Source: Sphingobacteriales bacterium JAD_PAG50586_3 (lineage in GTDB: Bacteria; Bacteroidota; Bacteroidia; CAMBQF01). From it: a stretch of 64,000 nt of DNA. The stretch covers positions 746,548-810,547 of the forward strand of contig CP096135.1 in assembly GCA_023213195.1 (NCBI GenBank), read 5' to 3'. The position numbers were made by a program, and so were the translations under genes. Below are positions 22,614 through 33,414 of the stretch, in pieces. Every line of letters starts with the position of its first letter. Position 1 is the stretch's first letter. The notes under the pieces are model-generated. The model searched no databases and was not told the origin of the DNA. It saw only the letters and a program-made list of their open reading frames with translations.

Positions 22614-25600
22614 ATGGAAAACAAATTCAGTTCACTTAAGCGAGTTCTATTTCTTTTTGTTGCAGTTGCAGCGGTAAATTTTACTCTGGTTGCGCAAAGT
22701 TTTGAAACCGCAAGAATGCCGGGCCACTTAGTTCTTGCTCAAAAAATGAAGCCCCATTGGCTACACCTGAAGACAAGAACGACTACAAGCTAACCGTTGT
22801 ATCGCCTACGTATGGGCAAACCGTATTGAGGTTTGACATGACAGGCTATACCCCGAAGGGCGTGCAAACCAACTACGGCCCCGCTTATGTAATTGAAATG
22901 AAGGGCGCCTACCCCATGCTGATGAAGGGCATGCCCGACTTACCACAAATTACTGCCCCCATTGTAATACCCAACACAGGCAATACAGCCGTTACGGTTA
23001 CCAACATTCAATACACCGATGTGGCGAATATGGAAATTGCCCCATCTAAAGGCAACCTTATGCGCACGGCTAACCCCGCCGATGTTGATTACTGGAAAGG
23101 TTCATCATACGCTGATAATGCATTTATCCCCGGCAAACAAGCCGAATTGGACGAGCCTTACGTGTTCCGCGATTACCGTGGGCAGGCATTGCACATCCGT
23201 CCGTTTCAATACAACCCCGTTACCAAAGTATTGCGTGTTATAACCTCTATAACCGTTACGGTTAATAGCACCACCGGCGTTGGTGTTAACGAGCAAACAA
23301 GCCCCATTACTCACCCCGATAGCGAATTCTCGGCCCTGTATAAAAGGCATTTTGTAAACCTTGTTACAGAAAAATCTACCCCGGTGGTAGAAACAGGCTC
23401 GTTGCTGATAATATCTGACCCTGCGTTTATGCCTGCTATGCAACCCTACATAAAGTGGAAGATACGCAAAGGCATACCTACCGAAATGGTAAGCGTGGCT
23501 ACGATTGGCAATACCGATGCTGCAATCAAAACCTACATTACCAATTACTACAATACCCACAACCTGTCGTACGTGCTACTGGTAGGCGATTTAGCCCAGG
23601 TAACATCACCCGTAAAATCAGGTGGAAAGTCAGACCCATCGTATGGGTATCTGGTAGGTACCGATTCGTATAGCGAGATTATTATAGGCCGCTTTTCGGC
23701 AGAAAACATTCCTCATGTAAACACGCAGGTAGCCAAGGTGCTTAAATACGAAATTGACCCGCCAACGGGCAACACCCGTTTCGACCATCAAACCATAATA
23801 GCATCTAACGAAGGCCCCGGCGACAATAACGAAATGGACTGGGAACACGCCCGTGTTATCCGCAACAACTTAGGCACTTTTACTTATGTTGATTATGGCG
23901 AATTTTACGACGAGACCCACCCCGGAGTGGGCAACGATGCCGCCGGCAATCCATCATCAGCCAATATAATTAGCGAGGTTAATACCGGCACCGGTATTAT
24001 CAACTACACAGGCCACGGTTCTGCTACCAGTTGGTCTACATCGGGCTTCTCTAACAGCAATATCGGCTCGTTAAACAATACCATCTGGCCTTTTGTATGG
24101 TCGGTTGGTTGTGTAAATGGCGAGTTTGACAATGGCACCTGCTTTGGCGAAGCGTGGATGCGCGCCACCAACAATGGTACACCAACAGGTGCTATTGCGG
24201 CCTACATGTCGTCTATAAATCAAAGCTGGAGCCCGCCAATGGCAGGGCAAGATGGTATGGTAGATATTCTTCGTGGAACAATACCCAATTCTACCGGACA
24301 TACCTTTGGCGCTATTTCTACCAACGGCTGCATTTATATGAATGATGTGTATGGACAGGCGGGTGCGGAAATGACCGATACATGGCATTGCTTTGGCGAC
24401 CCTACCGTTATGGTACGCACGGCAGATCCGGCAGTTCTTACAGCATCGCACATACCAACAACACCTATTGGTACAAGCGCTATTGCCATTACCTGCAATA
24501 CCGATGGTGCGCTGGTTGCCTTAACACAAAACAACACCATACTGGGCAAGGCTTATGTTAATGGCGGCATAGCCAACGTTACCATTACCCCTGTTAGCGC
24601 TACAGATAGTATTTTTGTTACCGCTACGGCTTTTAACACTGCACCCTACCTTGGCCATGTGCTGGTTACGGCCAATGCAGGTCCGTACGTGGTATTAAAC
24701 GGAAACCAGTTAATTGATAATAACCCCGGAAACAACAATGGGCAGGCCGATTTTGCCGAAGGCATAGGCATGAATATATCGCTTAACAACGTAGGCGATT
24801 TAGCTACAGGTTTGGTAGACGTTAAACTGCGCACAACCAATCCTAATGTAACGCTTAGCGACAGTATATTCACCGTAAACACCATACAACCCAACATTGC
24901 TACGCCGCTAAGCCCTGCTTTCGCGTTTAATGTATTGGGTACGGTGGCCGACCAAACCCTTGCTAACTTTAGCATGCAAATGACATCGGGCTCAAATACC
25001 TGGACAGCAAACACCAGCGTTATGCTTAACGCGCCGGTATTGTCTGTGCCAACGTTTAGCATTAACGATGCGGCAGGAAATAACAACGGTCGCATTGATG
25101 CCGGGGAAACGGTTGATATAGAATTTGGCAACCTGAACAACGGTCACAGCGCTACTGTTGCTGCAACGGGCTCTTTATTATGTTCCGGCGGAATGGTTAC
25201 GCTTAACAACACTACCGACAACCTGGGCATTATGCAAGTAGCGGGCACAGCCAACGGTACGTTTAACCTTACTACAGACCCAACAACGCCGCAAAACCAT
25301 TACGTAACATTTAATTATACTGTTGATGCCGCTGGCTACACAGCAAACCGCACACAGGTGGTTAAGGTAAATATGCTGGTTGATGATTTAGAAAGCGGCG
25401 GCTACAATACATTCAACTGGACATTGGCCGGCGATGTGCCGTGGACTATTGACAATAGCATTAAGTATGAGGGCGATTACAGCTCGCGCTCGGGCACTAT
25501 TACCGATGCGCAGACCTCTACCATGCAATTAACGCTAGACGTTACGCAAAACGACTCTATTGCGTTCTTCAGAAAAACAAGTTGCGAGCAGGACTGGGAT

Positions 25601-26062
25601 TTCCTTAAATTCTATATTGATGATATCGAATTTGACGCTTGGAGTGGCGTTTACAACTGGGGGCGTGTTAGCTACCCTATTAGTACAGGCGTACATACTT
25701 TCCGTTGGGATTATACCAAAGACGAATATTACTCTGAAAACGATGATGCCGTTTGGGTAGACTTTATTGAGCTTCCGGCTAATAAAGTAATAACATCAGT
25801 TAACGAACAAAAACCACAGGGCAGCCTGTCGGTTTACCCCAACCCGGCCAATGGCGATATTGCGTTGTTGGTAGATACTAAAACGGGTAAAGCCGCCACT
25901 TTACAGCTATACAATAGCGTAGGGCAGGTGGTGTTAACAGAGACAATCCCCGCAGGGCAAAAACTATACAACACCAATGTAAACGGCTTTGCCGCGGGTT
26001 TATACACCATTGTTATCCGTAGCGAGAATACCATGCTAACGGAGCGGTTGGTGGTGAAATAG
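22614..26062 (+). CDS. Gingipain-like C25 cysteine protease with T9SS domain (frameshifted)
   Basis: About 1150 codons. The start at 22614 gives a signal peptide (VLFLFVAVAAVNFTLVAQ). A short A-run at 22741-22746 breaks the frame before APLATPEDKNDYKLTVVSP. The peptidase core has the C25 dyad: His in INYTGHGSATSW and Cys in VWSVGCVNGEFDNG. Beta-sandwich modules follow, then a choice-of-anchor-like domain (DDLESGGYNTFNWTLAGDVP) and a T9SS domain (LSVYPNPANGDIALLVDTKT). The enzyme is probably exported through T9SS to the cell surface or medium. Arg or Lys specificity cannot be read from the sequence. Confidence 0.9.
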
Positions 26063-26169
26063 GGATTGATAGATATTGAATGGAAAGGCCCTGTATCGGT
26101 AAAACGGTACGGGGCTTTTTGTATTTCAAGGACCTAATAAGAGAGTATTGCTGTAAACATCTTCTCTTT

Positions 26170-26358
26170 ATTACTTTTTGCTTGTCCAAAAAGTAACCCG
26201 ACGATAAATGTCGGGACAAGGCCCAAAAAGACACCACCCCGCATCAAGTGCGGGGCAGGCTACAAGCAAAAACTCTCAAATTTCACTCTCGCACAAAGCC
26301 CACGTTCTAGTTGCCATGTGAAATTTGGAGTTCACACCGGGCGTGGACTACCCACCGT
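26170..26358. repeat. Interspersed structured repeat, copy B, with nested hairpins
   Basis: Same framework as copy A: TTACTTTTTG-CTTGTC-CAAAAAGTAA, then AAATTTCAC (26278) pairing with GTGAAATTT (26318), and a CACCGGGCGTGGACTACCCA end. Two extra small hairpins are inserted: CCCGAC..GTCGGG at about 26198 and CCCCGCA..TGCGGGG at about 26238. Confidence 0.7.
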
Positions 26359-26466
26359 ACAATTAGTCCTGCATAAAAAATAATTTAAAGGGGGATTTTT
26401 AGCCAACACAACATTCTCTATCATCATCCACAACAACAATAATGCGGGCGGGCTGTTTAGTGGCTC

Positions 26467-27953
26467 ATGGAAAAGGTAAGCCTGGTATTTCCGCACCAAT
26501 TGTTTGAGAATAACCCTGCAGTACTGCCTATAGTAACACGGTTGTGTTGGTAGAGGAGTATTTGTTTTTCAGGCAATATGCGTTCCATAAACAAAAGCTT
26601 ATTCTGCACCGAGCCAGCATGAAAGCCTACGCAGTAGACGCAGAGGTAGCAGGTAATGAATCTCTTTATATTGATGCTTTTGATGAAAGGGCCGATGTGC
26701 GCCAATTAATAGCATGGCTTAAAGAACAGGGCACTAAGCAGTTGTTTTATTGCGATGTGGTTGACGATTGGCTGGGCACCCGCATAGAAAGCACAGCAGC
26801 TGAATGTGGCATACAAACTACACGGTTTGAGACGCCTAATTTTATATGTTCTGATGCGTATATCAGAGAGTACTTTTCTAACACTAAGCGCTTTTACCTT
26901 ACCCGTTTTTATACCGACCAGCGGCAACGTCTGAACATATTATTGGAAGATGGCAAACCCCTTGGTGGCCAATGGACGTATGATGTGGAGAACCGCAGCA
27001 AGATGCCCGCAGGTACGTATGTGCCGCCTTTGCCTGTAGCAAAAAGCAATGCCTATGTTACAGAAGCTATAGCGTATGTAGAGAAAAACTTCCCCGATAA
27101 TTTTGGCACCGCCAAAGCCTTTAACTACCCCATTACCCATGCCGAAAGCAGGGAGTGGTTTGCCCTGTTTTTAAAGGAGCGCTTTGTAAACTATGGCATT
27201 TACCAGGATGCTATAGTGCGGGGCGAAACAACCCTTTTTCACTCTATAATAACGCCCATGCTTAACATTGGCCTATTAAACCCGGTAGAGGTTATAGAGC
27301 AAGCCATAGAACAGGCGCAGGAAAATGGGGTACCGCTAAACTCGTTAGAGGGTTTTGTAAGGCAGGTATTAGGTTGGAGGGAATATGTTAGGGCGGTTTA
27401 TGTTTTAAAAGGACGGAAGCAACGCACCGGCAATTACTGGGAACACAACAGGCCCATGCCCGGCAGTTTTTATGCAGGCAACACGGGCATTGCCCCAATA
27501 GATGATTGCATTGCCAAGCTAAACTACAGCGCCTATAACCACCACATAGAACGCCTTATGGTGCTGGGCAACTTTATGTGCCTGTGCGGGTTTAAACCCG
27601 ATGCCATTTACCAATGGTTTATGGAGTTTTATATTGATGCCTACGACTGGGTAATGGTACCCAACGTATATGGTATGAGCCAATATGCCGATGGGGGATT
27701 AATCAGTACGAAGCCTTACATAAGCTCATCAAACTATATAGTAAAAATGAGCCATTATAAGCCCGCTGGCAACGAAAAATGGATGCGTGTATGGGATGCG
27801 TTGTATTGGAGGTTTATAAGCAACAACAGGGCGTTTTTTGGCAAGAACCCCCGCATGGCTGTTATGGTAAAACAATTGGATAAAATGGGCGATAAGCGAC
27901 AAGAACACCACCAAGTAGCCGAAGATTATTTGGATAGATTAAAGGCAGAGTAA
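26467..27953 (+). CDS. Photolyase-related protein (PhrB/FeS-BCP family) lacking the Fe-S cysteines (frameshifted)
   Basis: Cryptochrome/photolyase relative of about 496 codons. The start at 26467 (MEKVSLVFPHQLFENN) joins the main frame if one base is missing near 26529-26535. It has the family pattern RFYTDQRQRLNILLEDGKP.., GGQWTYDVENR, and FVRQVLGWREYVRAVY followed by the FAD-domain helices to DWVMVPNVYGMSQYADGG. Where PhrB-type proteins have clustered [4Fe-4S] cysteines after NYI.KMSDY, this protein has KMSHYKPAGNEKWMRVWDAL, without cysteines. It may repair (6-4) photoproducts or act as a light sensor; which is undetermined. Confidence 0.85.
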
Positions 27954-27994
27954 ACGCCCTCTTTAAGATGTTGTTAAAGAAAAGGTGGTTGCGC

Positions 27995-28165
27995 CTAGAG
28001 GTATCACCCCGTCTGGGGTTTTAAATATTTTTTACACCTATTTCTATTGACATAACGCTCCTCCGGAGCTATCTCTTTAAGTCCCGTAGGGATGGCATAT
28101 CAATAGAAAACAAAAAAGGACATACTGCAAAGCTCCGGCGGAGCGGCACCAATGTTTAGCTTAAC
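27995..28165. repeat. Palindrome-rich intergenic repeat
   Basis: TTTCTATTGA (28045) and TCAATAGAAA (about 28100) are inverted arms. Between and after them lie small palindromes GCTCCTCCGGAGC, TCCCGTAGGGA and GCTCCGGCGGAGC. Such modules are widespread between Bacteroidota genes, as I recall. No coding potential. Confidence 0.55.
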
Positions 28166-28181
28166 ACAAATCCTTAAAAAT

Positions 28182-28210
28182 AAAAGCCCAGCAGAAATGC
28201 TGGGCTTTTT
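28182..28210. terminator. Bidirectional intrinsic terminator
   Basis: AAAAGCCCAGCA-GAAA-TGCTGGGCTTTTT: an 11-bp stem with a T-tract on both strands, between the convergent photolyase and monooxygenase genes. Confidence 0.85.
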
Positions 28211-28231
28211 GCTGTAGAGAGAAAGAGATAC

Positions 28232-29774
28232 CTAATACTTTATCAGCTTTTGCGTGTAAATACCTTTGGTGCTGCTAATGCTGCTAATGTATATGCCCGA
28301 TGCAATGCCCGAAACATCAACCCAACCGTCTTGTTGAAGCTGGCGGCTTAGTATGGCCTGGCCCAGTTGGTTATACAGGGTAAGGGTATAGGCATCATTA
28401 TCGTTAGGGATATCAATAAACACAGTATTGGTTGTAGGGTTGGGGAACAGGCTAACATTTAATTGGGCGCTTGGTATTTGCGGAGTAGAGGTAGCCAGAG
28501 TAGAATCCATTAGTATGTTTTCATCGCCGGGCTGGTACATAGCGTAGCCAAAAAAGGTAAGCATCATCTCTTCGTCTGTAGACTCGCCTACGGTTACATC
28601 TTGTGGTGGAGAGCTGGGGTTATACGGGTTGTTTACCGTATTATCGTAGGTTGTTACAGCACGCAAAACAGAGCCTTGTTCAATAGGCTGTGCGTATTGA
28701 AACTGGTACGAACCCTGCCAGCCGAAATTCCAATCGCGGATGTTAATCAGGTTAATAGTATCGGCATTGGCGGGTGGCACAGCATATACGCTTGGTGCTG
28801 CGGCCTATAAGGTGCATGTGCGGGGCTACACTAAATACTGTCATTTTATAGGGCACATAAAACTCCTGCTCAAATGTTTTTACTTCGTTGGCGGGTATGT
28901 TTAAAGGGCCGGTTATCATACTTTGTATGTGGTTTAGCACAGGGAATACATATACCTCGCGTACGTTAGTACCATCAGTAAACTCAAAGTTAACGCGGGT
29001 GCTGTCTATAGACCCTGCCGTGCCCGATGGGTAATGTATTTGTAGTACCAATGCCGAGTTAGCTTTTAGCCTTATGCCAAAACCGTTTGGCAACGAGTAA
29101 GGGCGTGCGCCCGGGGCCCAGCCGCCTACCATTTTGGCGTTGCTGCTGCCAGCGCCACCGTAGTTAGTGTAGCCAGGGTTTGGGTCTGCTGCGTCAAGTG
29201 CAAGGCAGTCGCCGCTTTGGTCCTGAAAAATTAGTACGTGGTGCACCACCGCGCGGTTGCCCGGTATTACCTCTATAGATTTGATAAACTTATCCTCGGT
29301 AAGGTTAGTTGGTATGGCAAAGCATTTATAAATATCATCGCTAACGGCCTCAGAAAAATACTCGGGCATGGCAACGCTAAGGCTTGGGTTGGCAATATCC
29401 CAGGCATTGGTAAACACAGGTGGTGCAGGGGCGGTGTTGGCATCGCCTTGAGGCGCGCCGTTACTAACCCAATCCAGTATTTTGGTTTTCTCTTCGGTGC
29501 TAAGCATACGCTCGTGCGCATAGCGGCGGAATGTTGGGTCTGGAGGCCAAGGCGGCATTTTGTTATCAGATACAGAACCCTCTATACCGGCGGCCTGAAC
29601 AAATGCATCTTGGTAAGACATTAAGGGGAATGGCCCTATAGCACCCGCATGGTGGCAGTTAGCGCATTTGTTGTAGATAATTGAAGCCACATCGGCCGAC
29701 CATGTAGGAGCTGTTTGTGCCTTTGCTGTTGCCAAAGCAACTATAAGCAAACCAAAAGAGAGGAATTTTTTCAT
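28232..29774 (-). CDS. Cytochrome c / copper type II monooxygenase, T9SS secreted (copy 1, frameshifted)
   Basis: Signal peptide MKKFLSFGLLIVALATAKAQ; a c-type heme site CANCHHAG near residue 37 with NKMPPWPPD downstream; then the two-domain fold of ascorbate-dependent copper monooxygenases with candidate ligands in NRAVVHHVLIF and APHMHLIGRS; then a T9SS domain (LNVSLFPNPTTNTVFIDIPN). One extra base near 28789-28795 separates the frames; GRST(R/K)VYAVPPANADT is restored on repair, possibly another CCAGG site. About 514 codons. The substrate of such heme/copper fusions is unknown. It lies directly downstream of a close paralog. Confidence 0.85.
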
Positions 29775-29793
29775 TTATAGAGTAGTGTGTGTG

Positions 29794-31347
29794 CTAATAT
29801 TTGACCAGTTTATTTACCTGCCTGCCCGTTTTATTGGCTATTTCGGCAATGTATAAGCCTTTGGGCAGGGTGGCTATGCTTAGCTGCCCGCTTTGGGTTA
29901 TTTGTTGTGTTAAAACCAATTGCCCCGCTGTGGTAAACAGCCTTAATGTAAACGGCTCTGTAGTGTTGTTTGGCAGGCTTAGGTATAGCTCATCCTGCGC
30001 CGGGTTGGGGTAAAGCATTATGCCTAAATCCTGCACCAAAGGCTGGGGCACAGAGGTAAGCAGGGTAGAGTCCATCAGTATGTTTTCATCGCCCGGCTGG
30101 TAGCCTGTATAAGCAAAGTACGTAAGTATCATTTCATCGGCTGTTCCCTCGCCATTAGTAACCAGTTGCGGCGGGCTGCTTGGGTTGTAGGGGTTATTAA
30201 CGGTATTATCGTAAACCACTTCAGACCTAAGGATAGTTCCCTGTTGTACAGTTTGCGCGTATTGAAACTGATAAGAACCCTGCCAGCCGAATTTCCAGTC
30301 GGGTATGTTAATAATAGGAATGGTATCGCCAACCGGTGGTATGGCATATATCTTGGTGCTGCGGCCAATTAAGTGCATGTGGGGAGCTACGCTAAATACG
30401 GTTGCTTTGGCGGGTACAGTTACTTCTTGTACAAAAGTTTTAACCTGGTTGGCGGGTATTGCCAACGGACCATTTTGCATAGAATTATTGTTTAGCACCG
30501 GCGCCACGGTTACCTCGCGCACGTTGTTGTTTGTAGTAAACTCTATGTTTACCCGGGTGCTATCCAGCTGGCCAACAGTACCAGCCGGGTAATGTATTTG
30601 CAGTACCAAAGCCGAATTTGCTTTTAACTTAATGCCAAAACCATTGGGTAAAGAGTAAGGCTCAGCACCGGGTACCCAGCCAATAACAAGGCTTGCATTG
30701 TTGCTGCCCGCACCCCCATAGTTAGTATAGCCGGGGTTAGGGTCTGCGGCATCTAAAGCCAAACAATCGCCACTATCGTCTTGAAAAATAAGTACGTGGT
30801 GAACCACAGAGCGGTTGCCGGGTATAACTTCTATAGATTTTATATAACGGTCTTGCAGAACATTGCTGGGTATAGCAAAGCATTTATACATATCCTCACT
30901 AACGGCTTCAGAAAAATAGTCGGGCATTTTTACCGTAAGGCTAGGGTTGGGAATAGCCCATGCATCGGTATAAACGGGTGGCGCAGGCGCTGTGTTTGGG
31001 TTTCCTTCGGGGGCGCCGTTGTCAATCCACGTTAGTATTTTAGATTTTTCATCTGTTGTTAATAAGCGCTCGTGAGCGTAGCGGCGGTAGTTAGCATCGG
31101 GCGGCCAGGGTGGCATGCGGTTATCGTATACAGACCCTTCAATAGCCGCAGCTTGTACAAATGCGTCTTGGTAAGACATTAAGGGAAATGGCCCTATGGC
31201 GCCTGCGTGGTGGCAGTTAGAGCATTTATTATAAACAATAGAAGCCACATCGGCCGACCATGTAGGGGCTGTTTGGGCTTTTACCAGCCCGCCAAGGGCC
31301 ATAAATAAAGCACATACAATTACAATACGTTTGATACCTGATACCAT
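29794..31347 (-). CDS. Cytochrome c / copper type II monooxygenase, T9SS secreted (copy 2)
   Basis: Intact paralog of the preceding gene, 517 residues from the ATG at 31347 (MVSGIKRIVIVCALFMALGG signal peptide); an upstream in-frame ATG at 31407 is not favoured. The heme site is CSNCHHAG; copper ligands lie in NRSVVHHVLIF and APHMHLIGRSTKIYA. The T9SS domain begins LGIMLYPNPAQDELYLSLPN. The two copies are separated by only 19 bp and appear to be an old tandem duplication, with mature parts near-identical over long stretches and signal peptides and C-terminal domains more diverged. Confidence 0.87.
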   Translation of the reverse strand: MVSGIKRIVIVCALFMALGGLVKAQTAPTWSADVASIVYNKCSNCHHAGAIGPFPLMSYQDAFVQAAAIEGSVYDNRMPPWPPDANYRRYAHERLLTTDEKSKILTWIDNGAPEGNPNTAPAPPVYTDAWAIPNPSLTVKMPDYFSEAVSEDMYKCFAIPSNVLQDRYIKSIEVIPGNRSVVHHVLIFQDDSGDCLALDAADPNPGYTNYGGAGSNNASLVIGWVPGAEPYSLPNGFGIKLKANSALVLQIHYPAGTVGQLDSTRVNIEFTTNNNVREVTVAPVLNNNSMQNGPLAIPANQVKTFVQEVTVPAKATVFSVAPHMHLIGRSTKIYAIPPVGDTIPIINIPDWKFGWQGSYQFQYAQTVQQGTILRSEVVYDNTVNNPYNPSSPPQLVTNGEGTADEMILTYFAYTGYQPGDENILMDSTLLTSVPQPLVQDLGIMLYPNPAQDELYLSLPNNTTEPFTLRLFTTAGQLVLTQQITQSGQLSIATLPKGLYIAEIANKTGRQVNKLVKY

Positions 31348-31467
31348 AGTTTTAAATAGATATACTAAGTTAGTCCTTTTACTGGTTATTATATAGTTTA
31401 AGGGCACTTAACACCGTCTATCAAAAACAAAGATATGTGGGTGTTTTGGCTTAAAAATTAACAATGG

Positions 31468-32062
31468 TTAACTTTTGCCCTTTTGTTTTATGCGCTTGCG
31501 TATGCGGCTTAAAGAGCCCGGGGTAATACCTAAAATACTGGTCAAGGTATTTATCGGGTACGCGCTGTGCAAGGTCGGGTTGTTCTTTTACAAACTTCTG
31601 GTATCGCTGTAGCGGCGGGTATAGTATAAAATTTTCTAATCGCAAAAAAGACTCCATTAGCAGCTTTTGATGAAAGTGCTTACGGGCCTTTTCGTACTGC
31701 GGGTGGCGGTGCATAAACTCTTGCAGCTTATCATAATCAACTTCTATAAGCGTAGTGTTTTCAAAAGCCTCGAGAAACATGCGCGATGGTTTATCGGCAA
31801 AAATACAGTCGTATGGGGCAACCTGCTGGTCTTCTTTTCTAAAAAACAGGGTGGCCTCTTCTCCATTTTCATCAATAATATAAGCCCGCATTAATCCTGA
31901 TTTTACGTGGGCCACCTTGCGGTGCATTTCTCCGGCCTGTACATACAGCTCGCCCGCTTTAAGGTGGCGCTGCCGCGTAAGGGTAAAGAAGAACTTAGCA
32001 TCTTCTAAAGACAGCTCTTTAAACAGTTGCAGGTACTCACTAAGTTTGGATAAATCAATCAT
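31468..32062 (-). CDS. Crp/Fnr-family transcriptional regulator (frameshifted at CCWGG)
   Basis: About 197 codons from MIDLSKLSEYLQLF at 32062; the longer upstream frame is spurious. It has an N-terminal cyclic-nucleotide-binding fold (ELYVQAGEMHRKVAHVKSGL, ENGEEATLFFRKED). TCAAGG at 31542-31547 replaces CCAGG; with it repaired the helix-turn-helix reads PDKYLASILGITPGSLSRIR and the protein ends KQKGKS. The cNMP contact residues are not conserved, so the effector is unknown. Common in Bacteroidota as a monodomain-like regulator. Confidence 0.85.
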
Positions 32063-32186
32063 GCTGATTGATAAGACGTAAAGATGAAACAATGGTTTAA
32101 TGCAATGATAAAAAATTCTTGTATGACCGAGGCGTATAGGGCAAGCTTTTTTAGCGTACTTTGCCAAAAAATAGCACAGTATAGTT

Positions 32187-33186
32187 ATGACAATGACAGA
32201 ATTGATAGATGGTTTTGCTGCGCAGATAAAAGAGGCCCTGGTAATTGGGCGCGCTGCACAACTTACCAAACCAACAGTAGCAGTAGAGAATATACTTATA
32301 TCGGGCCTTGGCGGTTCGGGTATTGGCGGCACTATAGCTGCTGAGCTTGTAGCTGCAAAATGCAAGCTTCCGGTGGTGGTTAATAAAGAATATTTTATTC
32401 CCGGTTTTGTAGGCGAAAATACGCTAGTTATTATTTCGTCATACTCTGGTAACACCGAAGAAACCCTGCAAGCGCTTGAGCTGGCGTATAACAAAGGCGC
32501 TAAGATTGTTTGTGTAACATCGGGCGGAAAAATTGCCGCTTTTGCTAAAGAAAAAGGGCTTGACCTGATAGAGATACCCGGCGGAATGCCTCCGCGTGCC
32601 TGTTTGGGCTACTCGCTAACACAATTGTTTTTTGTGCTATCATATAACGGGTTTATTGATAACTACTACGAAGCAGAACTTGAAAAAGCCTACCAATTGC
32701 TTGAAGCGCAAGGAGACAGCATACGCGAAAAGGCCATGGCTATTGCTAAACAGCTTAATGGTAAACTGCCTGTAATTTATGCTACCCCGGGTTACGAGGG
32801 TGTTGCAGTACGTTTCCGCCAACAGCTTAACGAGAACTCTAAAATACTTTGTTGGCACCACACCATACCCGAAATGAACCACAACGAACTGGTGGGCTGG
32901 CGCGATGTAAATGAAAACCTTGCCGTTATCTTTCTGCGCCATAAAGATGAATACTTCCGCAATGAGCACCGCATAGAATATACCCGCGAAGTAGCTATCC
33001 GTTGCACAGGTACTATTATTGATATTTGGGCTGAGGGCGCAAGCGATATTGAAAAAGCCATGTACCTGGTACACCTTACCGACTATGTATCAGATTACCT
33101 TAGCAGCGTTGCGTAACCACGATGCAGTAGAGGTAAACATTATTACCGGCCTTAAAGGAATGCTGGAGGATGTGAAGGAAAGTTAG
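32187..33186 (+). CDS. Bifunctional phosphoglucose/phosphomannose isomerase (frameshifted at CCWGG)
   Basis: SIS-fold isomerase of about 333 codons. Motifs: ISGLGGSGIGGTIAAELV, IISSYSGNTEETLQALELA, and NHNELVGW with HLTDYVS near the end. It interconverts glucose 6-P, fructose 6-P and mannose 6-P. CCTTAG at 33098-33103 stands for CCTGG; repaired, the C-terminus reads SDYLAALRNHDAVEVNIITG and ends EDVKES, typical of the family. Confidence 0.9.
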
Positions 33187-33189
33187 TTC

Positions 33190-33240
33190 ACCCCTCCCCT
33201 CCCGATATGTATCGGGACCCTCCCCAAGGGAGAGGGGCTA
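33190..33240. repeat. Short GC-rich palindromic repeat
   Basis: TTCACCCCTCCCC followed by TCCCGATA..TATCGGGA and CCTCCCC-AAGG-GAGAGGGG. Related in sequence to the segment inserted in mutY at about 40,069-40,103. Confidence 0.55.
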
Positions 33241-33248
33241 ATAAAATT

Positions 33249-33274
33249 AAAAGCCCGGTTTTGCCGGGCTTTTT
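33249..33274 (+). terminator. Intrinsic terminator
   Basis: AAAAGCCCGG-TTTT-GCCGGGCTTTT stem-loop with a T-tract, 60 bp after the isomerase gene. Confidence 0.85.
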
Positions 33275-33314
33275 ACTTGGTAAAAGAGTTAGTAATAACT
33301 GCTTTAACGCCAAC

Positions 33315-33341
33315 AAAAAAGCGGGCTGTAACACCCGCTTT
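33315..33341 (-). terminator. Intrinsic terminator of the gene ending at 33415 (duplicated sequence)
   Basis: AAAGCGGG-CTGTAACA-CCCGCTTT with flanking A/T runs. A near-identical copy with its flanks occurs at 34359-34385 after the next T9SS gene. Confidence 0.8.
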
Positions 33342-33414
33342 AATCTGTAAAAACCTATAATATAAAACGAAAAGAAAAATTCAGTTTTTTAGTAGATAAT
33401 AACCTCTCTGGCAG

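Noticed and set aside
23105..25140. Long antisense frames across the C25 protease gene
   Set aside because: Shadows of a codon-biased gene with a clear domain order; no start signals or homology.
31451..32494. A single 347-codon frame covering the Crp-type gene
   Set aside because: The first 144 codons have no regulator homology and run through the upstream noncoding region; the family starts at 32062, and the real C-terminus lies in another frame.
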